Below are positions 8,296 through 15,986 of a stretch of DNA of 51,851 nt, piece after piece; position 1 is the stretch's first letter, and the number at the start of each line of letters is the position of its first letter. This DNA comes from Rhizomicrobium sp. Lineage in GTDB: Bacteria > Pseudomonadota > Alphaproteobacteria > Micropepsales > Micropepsaceae. Under the pieces are notes generated by a model, which had not been told where the DNA came from, ran no database searches, and was given only the letters and a program-made list of their open reading frames with translations. A program made the position numbers and the translations under genes. The stretch lies in the NCBI GenBank assembly GCA_031291635.1, contig JARLIR010000017.1, forward strand, positions 1 through 51,851. The letters are read 5' to 3'.

Positions 8296-10146
8296 ATGCC
8301 AGGTCTGTCGCTGCGATCCGAAACCGCCGGACGTGACATGCAATTGCCGCAGCGCAGCTCCGATCACCTCAACGGTGGTATCGATGAGGATCTTCTCGCC
8401 AGCATCACCGCGCTCAACCTTGCGACACCCGACGACGCGGATCCGTTCAAGCGAATAGGCGGCAGCCTCGCGCTTCATTGCAGCATCGATGCCGAACAGC
8501 GCCAGGTCCTCAACGTCGCTTCGATAGCCACCATGTTCCGCGGTTACGAGTCCTTGCTGGTCAACCGGGACCTGCGCGATGCTGGGCTAATCAGTTCGAC
8601 AGCATCGGGAATATGCGGTGGTGTGCATGCGGCAACATCGGCTCAGTGCCTGGAAATGGCGCTCGGAATCAAGCCGCCACCGCTGGCGATCGTCGTGCGC
8701 AATCTTCTCCTGAGTTGCCAGTATCTCAACGACAATCCCATGCACCTGTTCGTGCTCTGCGGCCCTGATTACTCCGCAGAGACGGTCCAGGCGACGAATC
8801 CCGAGATCTGGCTCAAGGCGCAGACTACACTGTGCAATCATGCCGCGGTTCACGGCTTCGCGACGATCAGCGGCATCATGACGGAACTCAATCGCGCGAC
8901 GGGCAAGCTATTCCTCGAAGCGCTCGACATGATGCGCGTGGCGCGCTCGGCATACGCCCTGTTGGGCGGAAAATATCCGCATTCTGAATCGATCTGCCCT
9001 GGCGGCGTGTCGCTTGCGCTGACTAAGGAGCAACTCGATGCCTTTTTGCGCAAACTCGAACCTTTCATCGACTATGCCAAGCGCTGCGCCGCCATCTGGG
9101 ACGATGTTTTCGATTTTTTCTACGCCTGCAACCCGGCGTTTTACGATCTCGGTCGAGCACCGGCGAACTTGATCGACTTCGGCCAGTGGGATCACGAAGA
9201 GTATTACGATGCCACCTATGACAATTGTGATCTCTGGGGTGAGAAACGCTGGTCGACCCCAGGCGCGGTGATCGGCGGAAAGCTGATGACAACCCGCCTG
9301 TCGGACCTCAACTGCGGCATCGAGGAGTTCGTCGACAGTTCGTTCTACGACCCGTGGGAGGGATACCCGCATCACGAGGATCCCTCCGGCAATTCCTTGA
9401 GCCAACACCATCCGTGGAACAAGACGATTTTCCGCAACCCGGCGAAACATTCGGACTCGCAGCGCTACAGCTGGGCCACCACGACAACGTGGAATAACAA
9501 TGTGTTCGAGGTAGGCGCCTATGCGCGCCTCTACATCTCCGCCTTGGCTCAGAAGATTCCGCATAGTGAATATGTCCAATCGACTGGCCGCAGTTTGGTG
9601 TTCCACGTTCCAGCGGGCGAACAACCGGCCAGCCGCTTGGAATGGCATGTGCCGCAAATCTGGAATGCCTTCGAGCGCAACCGGGCACGTGCTTACATGG
9701 TAGCATTCAACCTGATGGTCACGCTGGAAAACTACCGGCGCGCCAAGGATCTGCTGGAGCGCGGCGAGCGCGAGCTGGTGACGTCATTGGAGATTCCAAC
9801 CGGCGGCCGGCGTTTTGGCGTCGGCTTCGGCGGTGCCGGTCGAGGGTTGCTGGCGCATTGGGTGGTCCTTGCGGGAGCACAGATTGAGAATTACCAGATC
9901 TCCGTACCATCACGCATCAACGCCGGCCCGCGAACACCTTGGGGCGAACTGGGCGCCTGCGAACGCGCTTTGCTTAACACGCCCATTGTCGAATCGAACT
10001 GGACGACACCGGCTGATTTTCATGGAATTGATCTTGTGCGGGCAATTCAGAGCTTTGATCCCTGCATGTCCTGTAACCTGCACATGATCTTCATAGGCAC
10101 GGATTTCACTTCAACCAAAGTGGTGAACACTGACGGAGTAATTTGA
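8296..10146 (+). CDS. Variant NiFe-hydrogenase large-subunit homologue with a lost Ni ligand
   Basis: The 616-residue protein is a NiFe-hydrogenase large-subunit homologue. Seen: FRGYESLLVNRDLRDAG (residues 81-97), an L1 region TASGICGGVHAATS with Cys107 and His111, then IVVRNLLLSCQYLNDNPMH, and an L2 motif SFDPCMSCNLHM with Cys590, Cys593 and His596. Canonical L1 is RxCGxCxxxH; here the first cysteine is Ser104 (codon TCG, two changes from Cys) and the Arg is Thr. The normal RIEGHL motif reads RIGGSL (53-58), so the glutamate that acts as proton gate in standard enzymes is Gly55. Twenty residues follow His596, like the tail normally cleaved during maturation. No small subunit or maturation protease is adjacent. 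By family knowledge the lost Cys is a terminal Ni ligand, so ordinary hydrogen turnover is doubtful. A peptide-modifying or regulatory role is my inference. A strong G-run ribosome site supports the start. Confidence 0.9.
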   Translation: MPGLSLRSETAGRDMQLPQRSSDHLNGGIDEDLLASITALNLATPDDADPFKRIGGSLALHCSIDAEQRQVLNVASIATMFRGYESLLVNRDLRDAGLISSTASGICGGVHAATSAQCLEMALGIKPPPLAIVVRNLLLSCQYLNDNPMHLFVLCGPDYSAETVQATNPEIWLKAQTTLCNHAAVHGFATISGIMTELNRATGKLFLEALDMMRVARSAYALLGGKYPHSESICPGGVSLALTKEQLDAFLRKLEPFIDYAKRCAAIWDDVFDFFYACNPAFYDLGRAPANLIDFGQWDHEEYYDATYDNCDLWGEKRWSTPGAVIGGKLMTTRLSDLNCGIEEFVDSSFYDPWEGYPHHEDPSGNSLSQHHPWNKTIFRNPAKHSDSQRYSWATTTTWNNNVFEVGAYARLYISALAQKIPHSEYVQSTGRSLVFHVPAGEQPASRLEWHVPQIWNAFERNRARAYMVAFNLMVTLENYRRAKDLLERGERELVTSLEIPTGGRRFGVGFGGAGRGLLAHWVVLAGAQIENYQISVPSRINAGPRTPWGELGACERALLNTPIVESNWTTPADFHGIDLVRAIQSFDPCMSCNLHMIFIGTDFTSTKVVNTDGVI

Positions 10147-10201
10147 TCAGCGCCTCTCTGGGAAGTCGAAACGTGCATCTTGGCTCTAGATGGAGATGAC
10201 C

Positions 10202-10282
10202 ATGTCAAACAAGGCTATCGCACTGCTGCAAAAGCTCCTCGCCTCCCGTACCGAGGCCGCAGGCGCCCATTGCAAGAAATAA
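10202..10282 (+). CDS. 26-residue Cys-containing peptide, candidate RiPP precursor
   Basis: A tiny frame lies 55 bases after the hydrogenase-like gene, on the same strand. It has GGAG at 10192-10195, 6 bases before the ATG at 10202; an in-frame ATG at 10196 would add two residues but sits on top of the ribosome site. The peptide starts MSNKAIALLQKLLASRTEAA, an amphipathic helix-like leader, and ends GAHCKK with a single cysteine. It is followed by hairpins and then a YcaO gene, the layout of a precursor gene with its modifying enzyme. Cys24 is the obvious target for YcaO-type backbone chemistry or for metal binding. No homologue is recognised; precursor status rests on position, ribosome site, and leader-like and core-like composition. 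It could instead be a short regulatory leader peptide. Confidence 0.6.
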   Translation: MSNKAIALLQKLLASRTEAAGAHCKK

Positions 10283-10298
10283 CGCGTTCGTCATCCGC

Positions 10299-10380
10299 CG
10301 GCCGCTGAGCGGCCGAACGGGTGCTTTTGCGGAAAACCGCCATTGAAAGGCCGGTCGTGCACCGGTCGGCCTTCCTTTGG
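10299..10380 (+). promoter_or_regulatory. Three consecutive hairpins between the peptide gene and ycaO
   Basis: Three stem-loops follow the peptide stop: CGGCCGC/GCGGCCG with a TGA loop (10299-10315), GCGG-AAAA-CCGC (10329-10340), and AAGGCCG/CGGCCTT (10347-10373) followed by a pyrimidine-rich TCCTTT. The last resembles a weak intrinsic terminator. Such a structure between a precursor and its enzymes would permit more peptide than enzyme by partial termination or 3'-end protection. The stems are read directly; the regulatory role is inferred. Confidence 0.55.
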
Positions 10381-10410
10381 TGCGCTGTAACGCGAGAGGA
10401 AACGGAAAGC

Positions 10411-11607
10411 GTGGAAAGACTGCACACCAGCATGCGCTCTGTTTCGCCGCAAGACACGCTGCTCCATGCCAAGGCCTGGGCGGCCATGGCTCGCATTGAT
10501 GCGGTCAGCGATATCACGGGGTTGGATGTTCTCGGTGTCCCAGTGTTCGTCAGCGAACGACACCGTTCGGCCACCGACCCTTACACCTATGGCAAGGGCC
10601 GCGTTCCGATCGAGTCGGAAGTTGGCGCTTACATGGAAGCCATCGAAACGCATTTCGCCGAGCCGAGTGTTGGGCTGGTTCAGACCAAGTGGGGAACGCC
10701 GTTCGACTTGCCGGATGCCGGAGGCTGTGGCGATCCCGTCGCAGACTTGGCGCCTAAACTCGGCTGCGTTGCTGCACCTGATCAGAATTTTCTGCTTGCA
10801 CGCGCGCAGGATGTGGAAAGCGGTACCGAAGTCTGGCTACCTGCCGAACTGGTGTTCCATCCGGCGCCGGATGTCGGCCCCTCGCTGTTCGGAGCCTCCA
10901 GCAACGGGCTCGCTTCGGGTAACTCCGTGCTGGAGGCCAGCATCCATGCACTATACGAGCTGATCGAACGCGACATCTGGTCGATCGAGTTCGTTCGCGG
11001 CGCGTCGGTCCGGGTCCTGGGCGACAGCCTGCCGCGCGAGATCGCTGAGATCGTCGCGAGGGCTGCCCGCAACGGACTGCGGCTGGTTATCCGCCATGTC
11101 CCTAACGACTATGCCGTGCCGTTTTTTGCCGCCTATCTATTCGATCAGAACAACGCCGATTGCCGCTTTTTCAACGGCGGCTGGGGCTGTCATCATGATC
11201 GCCGCATTGCGCTCATGCGTGCGGTCACAGAAGTTGCCCAGAGCCGATTGGCCTTCTTACATGGCGGCCGCAAACTGGAAAATGCCTCTTCCGACGGCGC
11301 CGATGGCGTGCGGCAGGAAATTGCCAAGGTTTGCCGCAAGACGCCGGCAATTGGCTTCGCAGACATTCCCGAACAGGCTGTGGCGCAGCCACTCGACGCA
11401 CAATGGAATGCGGCAGTGAGCTGTTTGCGGCGCGTCATCGGCCGGCCGATCTATCGGGTGGTTTATACGCCTGCCAACGGGCCGTTGCATGTCGTGCGGC
11501 TGGTGGTACCGCTGCTCGAGCACTTCACCCGATCGACGATGCGGATCGGGCCCAGGATGCAGGCGGAGCTGGAATATCAAGCTGGCAGAGTAGAGGAAGT
11601 GGCGTAA
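10411..11607 (+). CDS. YcaO-domain protein, candidate peptide-modifying enzyme
   Basis: YcaO enzymes use ATP to activate peptide backbone amides, forming azolines, thioamides or amidines. This 398-residue protein has the domain pattern: DAVSDITGLDVLGVPVFVSE (about residues 30-49), GKG at 61-63, the helix SEVGAYMEAIE (69-79), and the ATP/Mg region SSNGLASGNSVLEA followed by HALYELIERD (163-188). The C-terminus EEVA is not the proline-rich tail of azoline-forming cyclodehydratases. No TfuA, E1-like or dehydrogenase partner is visible. I chose the GTG at 10411, after GAGAGGAAA; the frame opens earlier at 10321 but that would begin inside the hairpins. It probably acts on the 26-residue peptide and with the hydrogenase-like protein; that is inference from the operon. 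Confidence 0.85.
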   Translation: MERLHTSMRSVSPQDTLLHAKAWAAMARIDAVSDITGLDVLGVPVFVSERHRSATDPYTYGKGRVPIESEVGAYMEAIETHFAEPSVGLVQTKWGTPFDLPDAGGCGDPVADLAPKLGCVAAPDQNFLLARAQDVESGTEVWLPAELVFHPAPDVGPSLFGASSNGLASGNSVLEASIHALYELIERDIWSIEFVRGASVRVLGDSLPREIAEIVARAARNGLRLVIRHVPNDYAVPFFAAYLFDQNNADCRFFNGGWGCHHDRRIALMRAVTEVAQSRLAFLHGGRKLENASSDGADGVRQEIAKVCRKTPAIGFADIPEQAVAQPLDAQWNAAVSCLRRVIGRPIYRVVYTPANGPLHVVRLVVPLLEHFTRSTMRIGPRMQAELEYQAGRVEEVA

Positions 11608-11612
11608 CGCGT

Positions 11613-11638
11613 GCCGTCGTCAAGACGGCTGTTGCTTT
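11613..11638 (+). terminator. Possible intrinsic terminator after ycaO
   Basis: A GCCGTC/GACGGC stem with a five-base loop (11613-11629) is followed by a T-rich stretch (TGTTGCTTTTG). It lies 6 bases after the ycaO stop and before the multicopper oxidase gene. The T-tract is interrupted, so termination may be partial. Confidence 0.45.
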
Positions 11639-11683
11639 TGTTGGACGACCTAAATTCGGCAAAACCAAGCGGGGGGGAATCCC

Positions 11684-13345
11684 ATGCACCGTTCTTCTTT
11701 GTTCAGAACTTTCCTTGTCGTTATGGCAGTGGCGGTCATGGCCCTGCTTGTGACAGCGCCCAGCATGGCTGCCCCGGCCAATCCATGTGCCGTTCCGGTT
11801 GATGTCAACCGCTACGGCATGAAGCCGTTCCAGAACCCACCGGTGATCTCGTCGGTCGGCGGCGTTCTCACCGCCACGCTCGATATCCGTTACACCAATC
11901 CTGCCACCACGATGATCGGCGAATGCCACCTCAAGCTGCGCAGCTACGGCGGCACGCTGGTGGGACCGACGCTGCGCGTCAAACCAGGCGACGTCATGAA
12001 GATCGTCGTAAAGAACAGCCTGCCGCCCGTGCCCTGCAAACCGGAAGAGAGCATGGCGATGGGCCATATGGCGATGTCGTCCGATGTCTATAACTGGACC
12101 AATCTGCACACCCATGGCCTGCATCTCTCGCCTGGCGATAATCCCAATGGCACCCATAGCGACAACGTCTTCATCAATATCTGCCCTGGAACGAGCGCGA
12201 GATACGAGATTCACATCCCCAAGGACCAACCGCCCGGGACCTCGTGGTATCACGCCCATCTGCATGGCTCGACCGCATTGCAGGTGTCCAGCAGCATGGA
12301 AGGCGCCATCATCGTGGAAGGCGGCCTGGACAACGTTCCGCAGATCAAGGCGGCCAAGGACCAGATATTCGCTCTGCAGCAGATCTCCTATGACAGCAAG
12401 GGCGAGATCGAAAACGCGGCCGACATGTACGACAACTGGGAACAGACCGGCAGCCGCACGATGGTGAACGGTCAGTTGGTCCCCAAGATCGAGATGCGGC
12501 CGGGCGAAGTGCAGCGCTGGCGTTTTATCGACGGCGGCGTGAGCGAGTCCCTTTACCTGCAGGTGGCGGGCATGGCCCTCAACGAAATTGCCACCGACGG
12601 CAATGCCCTGGGGCGCATAGACGTCTGGCGGACTCCGCTGGAACTCGAACCGGGCTATCGCAGCGACGTCCTGTTCAAAGCACCGCTCCGGCCGGGCCGC
12701 TATTACCTTACCAGCGGCGCCGTCTCGGTTAAACTCAGTCTGTTGCACCTTGCAGCACCTGGTGAGGCGGCCGTGGTGCACAAGGCGACACCTGCCACGA
12801 CTGTCGCCGTCATCGACGTAACAGGGCCTGTCAACGACATGCCGTTGCCGACGAGCGCAGAGTTGGCGCCCTATCAGCCCTTTAAGCCGATCACAAACGC
12901 CGAGTTAAACGGCGCCCCTCAGAAAATGAGCTTCGCACTGGAGGAGGCCGATTGCAGCGGCCCGGGCCCCTGCAAGCCCTGCCCGCCGGGCCAAGAATGC
13001 GACTACCAGTACATGGTTGATATGTACAGCTATCCTAAGGGACCTACACGCTTCCTCAAGCTCAACACCGCCTCGGAATGGACGCTTGAAGTGGCGTCAA
13101 CGTCGGCCGGCCAAGCGCATCCGTTCCACATCCACGTCAATCCGTTCCAGATGGTTCGCAAAGGGCCGACCGGCGCCGACGAAACGGTATGGAAGGACAC
13201 ACTGATGGTGCGCGAGGGGGCTCCGCTGAAATACCGCGTGGTCCGCAGCCGCTATGTCGATTTCACCGGCGCCTTCGTCCTGCACTGCCACATCCTGCCA
13301 CATGAGGATTCCGGCATGATGCAAAAGGTCGAGATCGTGAAATAG
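11684..13345 (+). CDS. Exported multicopper oxidase
   Basis: The 553-residue protein has a Sec signal peptide (hydrophobic residues 8-24, cleavage probably near SMAAPA at 27-31). All four copper-binding motifs are present: HTHG at 142-145, HAHLHG at 190-195, HPFHIH at 479-484 and HCHILPHEDSGM at 534-545, with Met545 as the probable axial ligand. It therefore should couple one-electron oxidation of a substrate to oxygen reduction in the periplasm. A cysteine cluster CSGPGPCKPCPPGQEC lies near residue 425-440. A G-run precedes the ATG. It follows ycaO by 76 bases, with a weak terminator between. In context it may oxidise the modified peptide or handle copper; family membership is firm, the substrate unknown. 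Confidence 0.93.
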   Translation: MHRSSLFRTFLVVMAVAVMALLVTAPSMAAPANPCAVPVDVNRYGMKPFQNPPVISSVGGVLTATLDIRYTNPATTMIGECHLKLRSYGGTLVGPTLRVKPGDVMKIVVKNSLPPVPCKPEESMAMGHMAMSSDVYNWTNLHTHGLHLSPGDNPNGTHSDNVFINICPGTSARYEIHIPKDQPPGTSWYHAHLHGSTALQVSSSMEGAIIVEGGLDNVPQIKAAKDQIFALQQISYDSKGEIENAADMYDNWEQTGSRTMVNGQLVPKIEMRPGEVQRWRFIDGGVSESLYLQVAGMALNEIATDGNALGRIDVWRTPLELEPGYRSDVLFKAPLRPGRYYLTSGAVSVKLSLLHLAAPGEAAVVHKATPATTVAVIDVTGPVNDMPLPTSAELAPYQPFKPITNAELNGAPQKMSFALEEADCSGPGPCKPCPPGQECDYQYMVDMYSYPKGPTRFLKLNTASEWTLEVASTSAGQAHPFHIHVNPFQMVRKGPTGADETVWKDTLMVREGAPLKYRVVRSRYVDFTGAFVLHCHILPHEDSGMMQKVEIVK

Positions 13346-14290
13346 ACGGCGCAGCGGATTGGGCAAAAGATAGGAGATAGGGTCGGTTGACAGTCTGGCC
13401 AGCTGTGCAGGACTAAATGCAGACGCGCGTTGCCGACAGTGCATTGGGGCAGCACATAAGCGATCTTCGAGTCCGAAAACTATAATGCTTTCATGACGCC
13501 CTCCGCGTTCCGGCACTCTCGGCATAGCTGGTATTTTCCAGCTCGCCGTGGTTCCGAAAAGGGGGATTAGGCCAATTTTGAAATCGGCACTTCAAAAATA
13601 TCGCCGATCAAACCGCAAAAACACTTTGTTTGACGTTTCGCACCTCAAACGGAGACACCGCATCGCACCCAACGCAATCAGAACAGCAAAGGCGAATGAC
13701 GTCGATTGTAGACGCATGATCTTTGTTCTGCTGGTTCGAGCCGTCTGACGGTATTTGGTTTATGACATGATCGGAGCGCAACACTTACGCAGCTCAATCG
13801 CGTCTCAAGAACAGACCATCCAACGGCGCCGCCATAGATAACGCCTTGCAAGCTTCAGCTAACGACACAATCACGGCACGATTGAGCTGGGTTTGCGAAT
13901 ACGCTTTTCCGACTGTCGATGCTTATTGAAAATCATCGGAACAGGTCTCGGTGTAGACGACCTAGCGGAAATTGCCCCTACGAGCGCTTTATCTTTGTTT
14001 CGCAGTGTTTGTTGAAAGTCCGCAGCAAAATCTGAAGTATTTGTGCAGAAACTTTCCATTGCCGACATCCCACCGTAGCAATTGGCTTGCATGTTATACC
14101 CTATAGTGTGTTATACCTATGATTGAAAAGTGGGTCTATGAACGCATGGCGTTTCATAGGGGAGTGAGTGTCGCTCGGTAAACCGGGCTGGCGCGCGTGG
14201 GTTGGGTCACCGGCCGAATTGGCCGGGTTTCGGTTTCTTATCGCTGAATTACTCACTGGTGTGCGCATCGCGCGCACCTAGGGGAAACGC
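13346..14290. promoter_or_regulatory. 945-base gap with the probable eCIS promoter region
   Basis: I see no convincing gene; short frames here lack ribosome sites and family motifs, and the stretch around 13550-14100 is AT-richer than its neighbours. At the right end two GTTATACC copies (14093-14100 and 14110-14117, 17 bases apart) flank a TATAGT that could be a -10 box. An inverted repeat CTATGAACGC/GCGTTTCATAG spans 14136-14159, and a CCGGCC/GGCCGG stem lies near 14211-14227. A ribosome site AGGGGA precedes the ATG at 14291. These are plausible control elements of the injection-system operon; none is proven. Confidence 0.45.
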
Positions 14291-14935
14291 ATGCTTGCGC
14301 ACGCTTTAACCGTCGTCGCGAATGAGCTGGAGAAGCACCTCAGCGATATCTATGGCGCGCCGGCTGTGGCGCCTCAGGTTCGGCTCGGAAATATCGCCGA
14401 GGGCGTAGGCAGCGGTGCCGGCAACCCCGGTGCGGTGCCGCGCGAAGTGCTCGGCTTTTCCATGGTGAATATTCGCGAAGAAAAATCGCTGAAGAACGTA
14501 CCGACCTATGTACGCAACGACGCTGCGCTGCGGGTGCTGTACCAGAATCCACCGGTTTTTCTGAACTTCCATATCCTTGTCGTCGCTACCCATGCGAGCT
14601 ACACGAATGCGTTGTTGGTACTCTCGCGCGCCATCAAATTTTTTCAATTCGCCAATGTATTCGACCAGGATTCGGTGTCGCCGGAGTCGTTGACGACCAA
14701 TGCCCCGACCAATCCTCTCGATCAGCTCGCGACCTTCAAACTGATTTTCGACATTTATTCGCCGACCATGGAGGAGGTGAACCACCTCTGGGGCACACTG
14801 GGCGGTAAACAATACCCCTTCGCATTGTATACGCTGCGTCTGCTCGAACTGACCTTCAAGGCCACCCAGGCTGAGGCCGGACTTATCACCGAAGTGGTCA
14901 CCGACACCTATTTAAAAAACGCAACGAGTGGCTAA
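14291..14935 (+). CDS. eCIS DUF4255 cap/tail-terminator protein (Afp16/Pvc16-like)
   Basis: The 214-residue protein matches the DUF4255 family by its opening LTVVANELEKHL and by the pattern VLGFSMVNIREEKSLKNVP, NPPVFLNFHILVVATHASYTNALLVLSRAIKFF and the closing LWGTLGGKQYPFALYTLRLLE. In Afp and PVC particles this protein caps the distal end of the sheath and tube and fixes length. It is the first gene of the 25-kb plus-strand injection operon, with an AGGGGA ribosome site 6 bases before its ATG. The next gene starts within 2 bases of its stop. Confidence is high for the family and good for the role. Confidence 0.9.
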   Translation: MLAHALTVVANELEKHLSDIYGAPAVAPQVRLGNIAEGVGSGAGNPGAVPREVLGFSMVNIREEKSLKNVPTYVRNDAALRVLYQNPPVFLNFHILVVATHASYTNALLVLSRAIKFFQFANVFDQDSVSPESLTTNAPTNPLDQLATFKLIFDIYSPTMEEVNHLWGTLGGKQYPFALYTLRLLELTFKATQAEAGLITEVVTDTYLKNATSG

Positions 14936-14936
14936 C

Positions 14937-15953
14937 ATGGCGGAACGCGCAAACACACAATATACGCGCCTATTCGAGGTTCGCCTGCTCCATCATTATT
15001 GGCTCGACGACGGCACCACCCAATTTGATGCTCTTGCCGCGGACGTACAAGCCAACCGTCTTCTCCTTTATAACATGCAGCCCTTCTTTAGCGTCTCGCC
15101 AACGCCGTCGACACAGAGACAACTCGATGGCTTGCGCTGCATCTTCAAGACCACAGGGGCCGGCTTCATTGTGGCTGCGCCGAGCGGCACCACCATAGCC
15201 GCCACAACGCAGTTCGCTTTCATGATCTGCGTCAGCGATGGACAGTTCTTCGACTATACGGCCATGGGTTTTCGCGCCCCGGCAATCTATGAGGCTTTCG
15301 ATCCCTCCGATCATTCGCCGAGCCGGATCGTTTATAGATATAAAGAGAACGTTCCCCTCCTATCCAACCTCACCGGTGCATCGCGGACCAGCGGGCCGAC
15401 GAAGACCCTTTTTTTATCGCAAGATTATCCTGCCCCCAGTGCCAGCGATCGGGTCGAGGCGCTTGTTCTATCGGGTGCCGCGCTGCTGCAGCTGACGAGC
15501 GACAACCCCGCAGCCACGACGCAGTCTCTGGGTGTGGCGGCCGCTCTTCCCGTTCATGTCAATCAGGGTGACGCGCCGCCGATCACGCCACCGGCCGGGG
15601 TTACTGGCGCGCCCGCGCGTGGCGTATCATTGACAGACGATGTACCCGACAACGTGTTTGCGTTGATCACTCTGACGGCGGTGCGCGGCGACGACGATAG
15701 CTTTAGTTTCGTTGATGGCATGGGCGCGCCGAAAGTGCCCCCGCCCGTCTATCAGGTGCGCTTCAAAAACCGCTCGACGCTGTGGAGCTATCTCGACAAG
15801 CAAACCGGGGCCGTCAACGCCACCGAAGCGGCGCCGCTGCCGCTGACCTTTTTCGGCAATGCCGGCACAAAGCAGAAGCCGTCACGCGGAATCGTCAAGG
15901 CGCAGCAAAGCGGGGCCAAGATCACCCAGCTCATATCGGAGATTTACGTTTAG
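14937..15953 (+). CDS. eCIS-associated protein of unknown function
   Basis: The 338-residue protein has no signal peptide or membrane segment. Its N-terminal part reads YTRLFEVRLLHHYWLDDGTT, followed by LLYNMQPFFSVSPTPSTQRQ, and a Pro/Thr/Ala-rich middle (about residues 190-230); a C-terminal region returns to VYQVRFKNRSTLWSYLDK. I do not recognise a named domain. Its place between the cap protein and the sheath, with 1-base spacing, suggests a structural or assembly role in the injection particle. The frame opens at a GTG at 14928 inside the previous gene; I prefer the ATG at 14937. Confidence 0.8.
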   Translation: MAERANTQYTRLFEVRLLHHYWLDDGTTQFDALAADVQANRLLLYNMQPFFSVSPTPSTQRQLDGLRCIFKTTGAGFIVAAPSGTTIAATTQFAFMICVSDGQFFDYTAMGFRAPAIYEAFDPSDHSPSRIVYRYKENVPLLSNLTGASRTSGPTKTLFLSQDYPAPSASDRVEALVLSGAALLQLTSDNPAATTQSLGVAAALPVHVNQGDAPPITPPAGVTGAPARGVSLTDDVPDNVFALITLTAVRGDDDSFSFVDGMGAPKVPPPVYQVRFKNRSTLWSYLDKQTGAVNATEAAPLPLTFFGNAGTKQKPSRGIVKAQQSGAKITQLISEIYV

Positions 15954-15986
15954 GAGATCCGCCTCAATCGCTGAAAGGGGAAGCTC

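Noticed and set aside
8296-10146. Ordinary uptake hydrogenase (HupL/HyaB)
   Set aside because: No small subunit, cytochrome b or maturation protease is adjacent, and Ser104 replaces a ligand that is otherwise invariant.
11525-12781. Long minus-strand frame opposite the multicopper oxidase
   Set aside because: The plus strand has all four copper motifs and a signal peptide; the minus-strand frame has no family match and is typical antisense of a GC-rich gene.
13346-14290. CRISPR-like or tandem repeats in the long gap
   Set aside because: Only the two 8-base GTTATACC copies repeat; there is no regular spacer structure.
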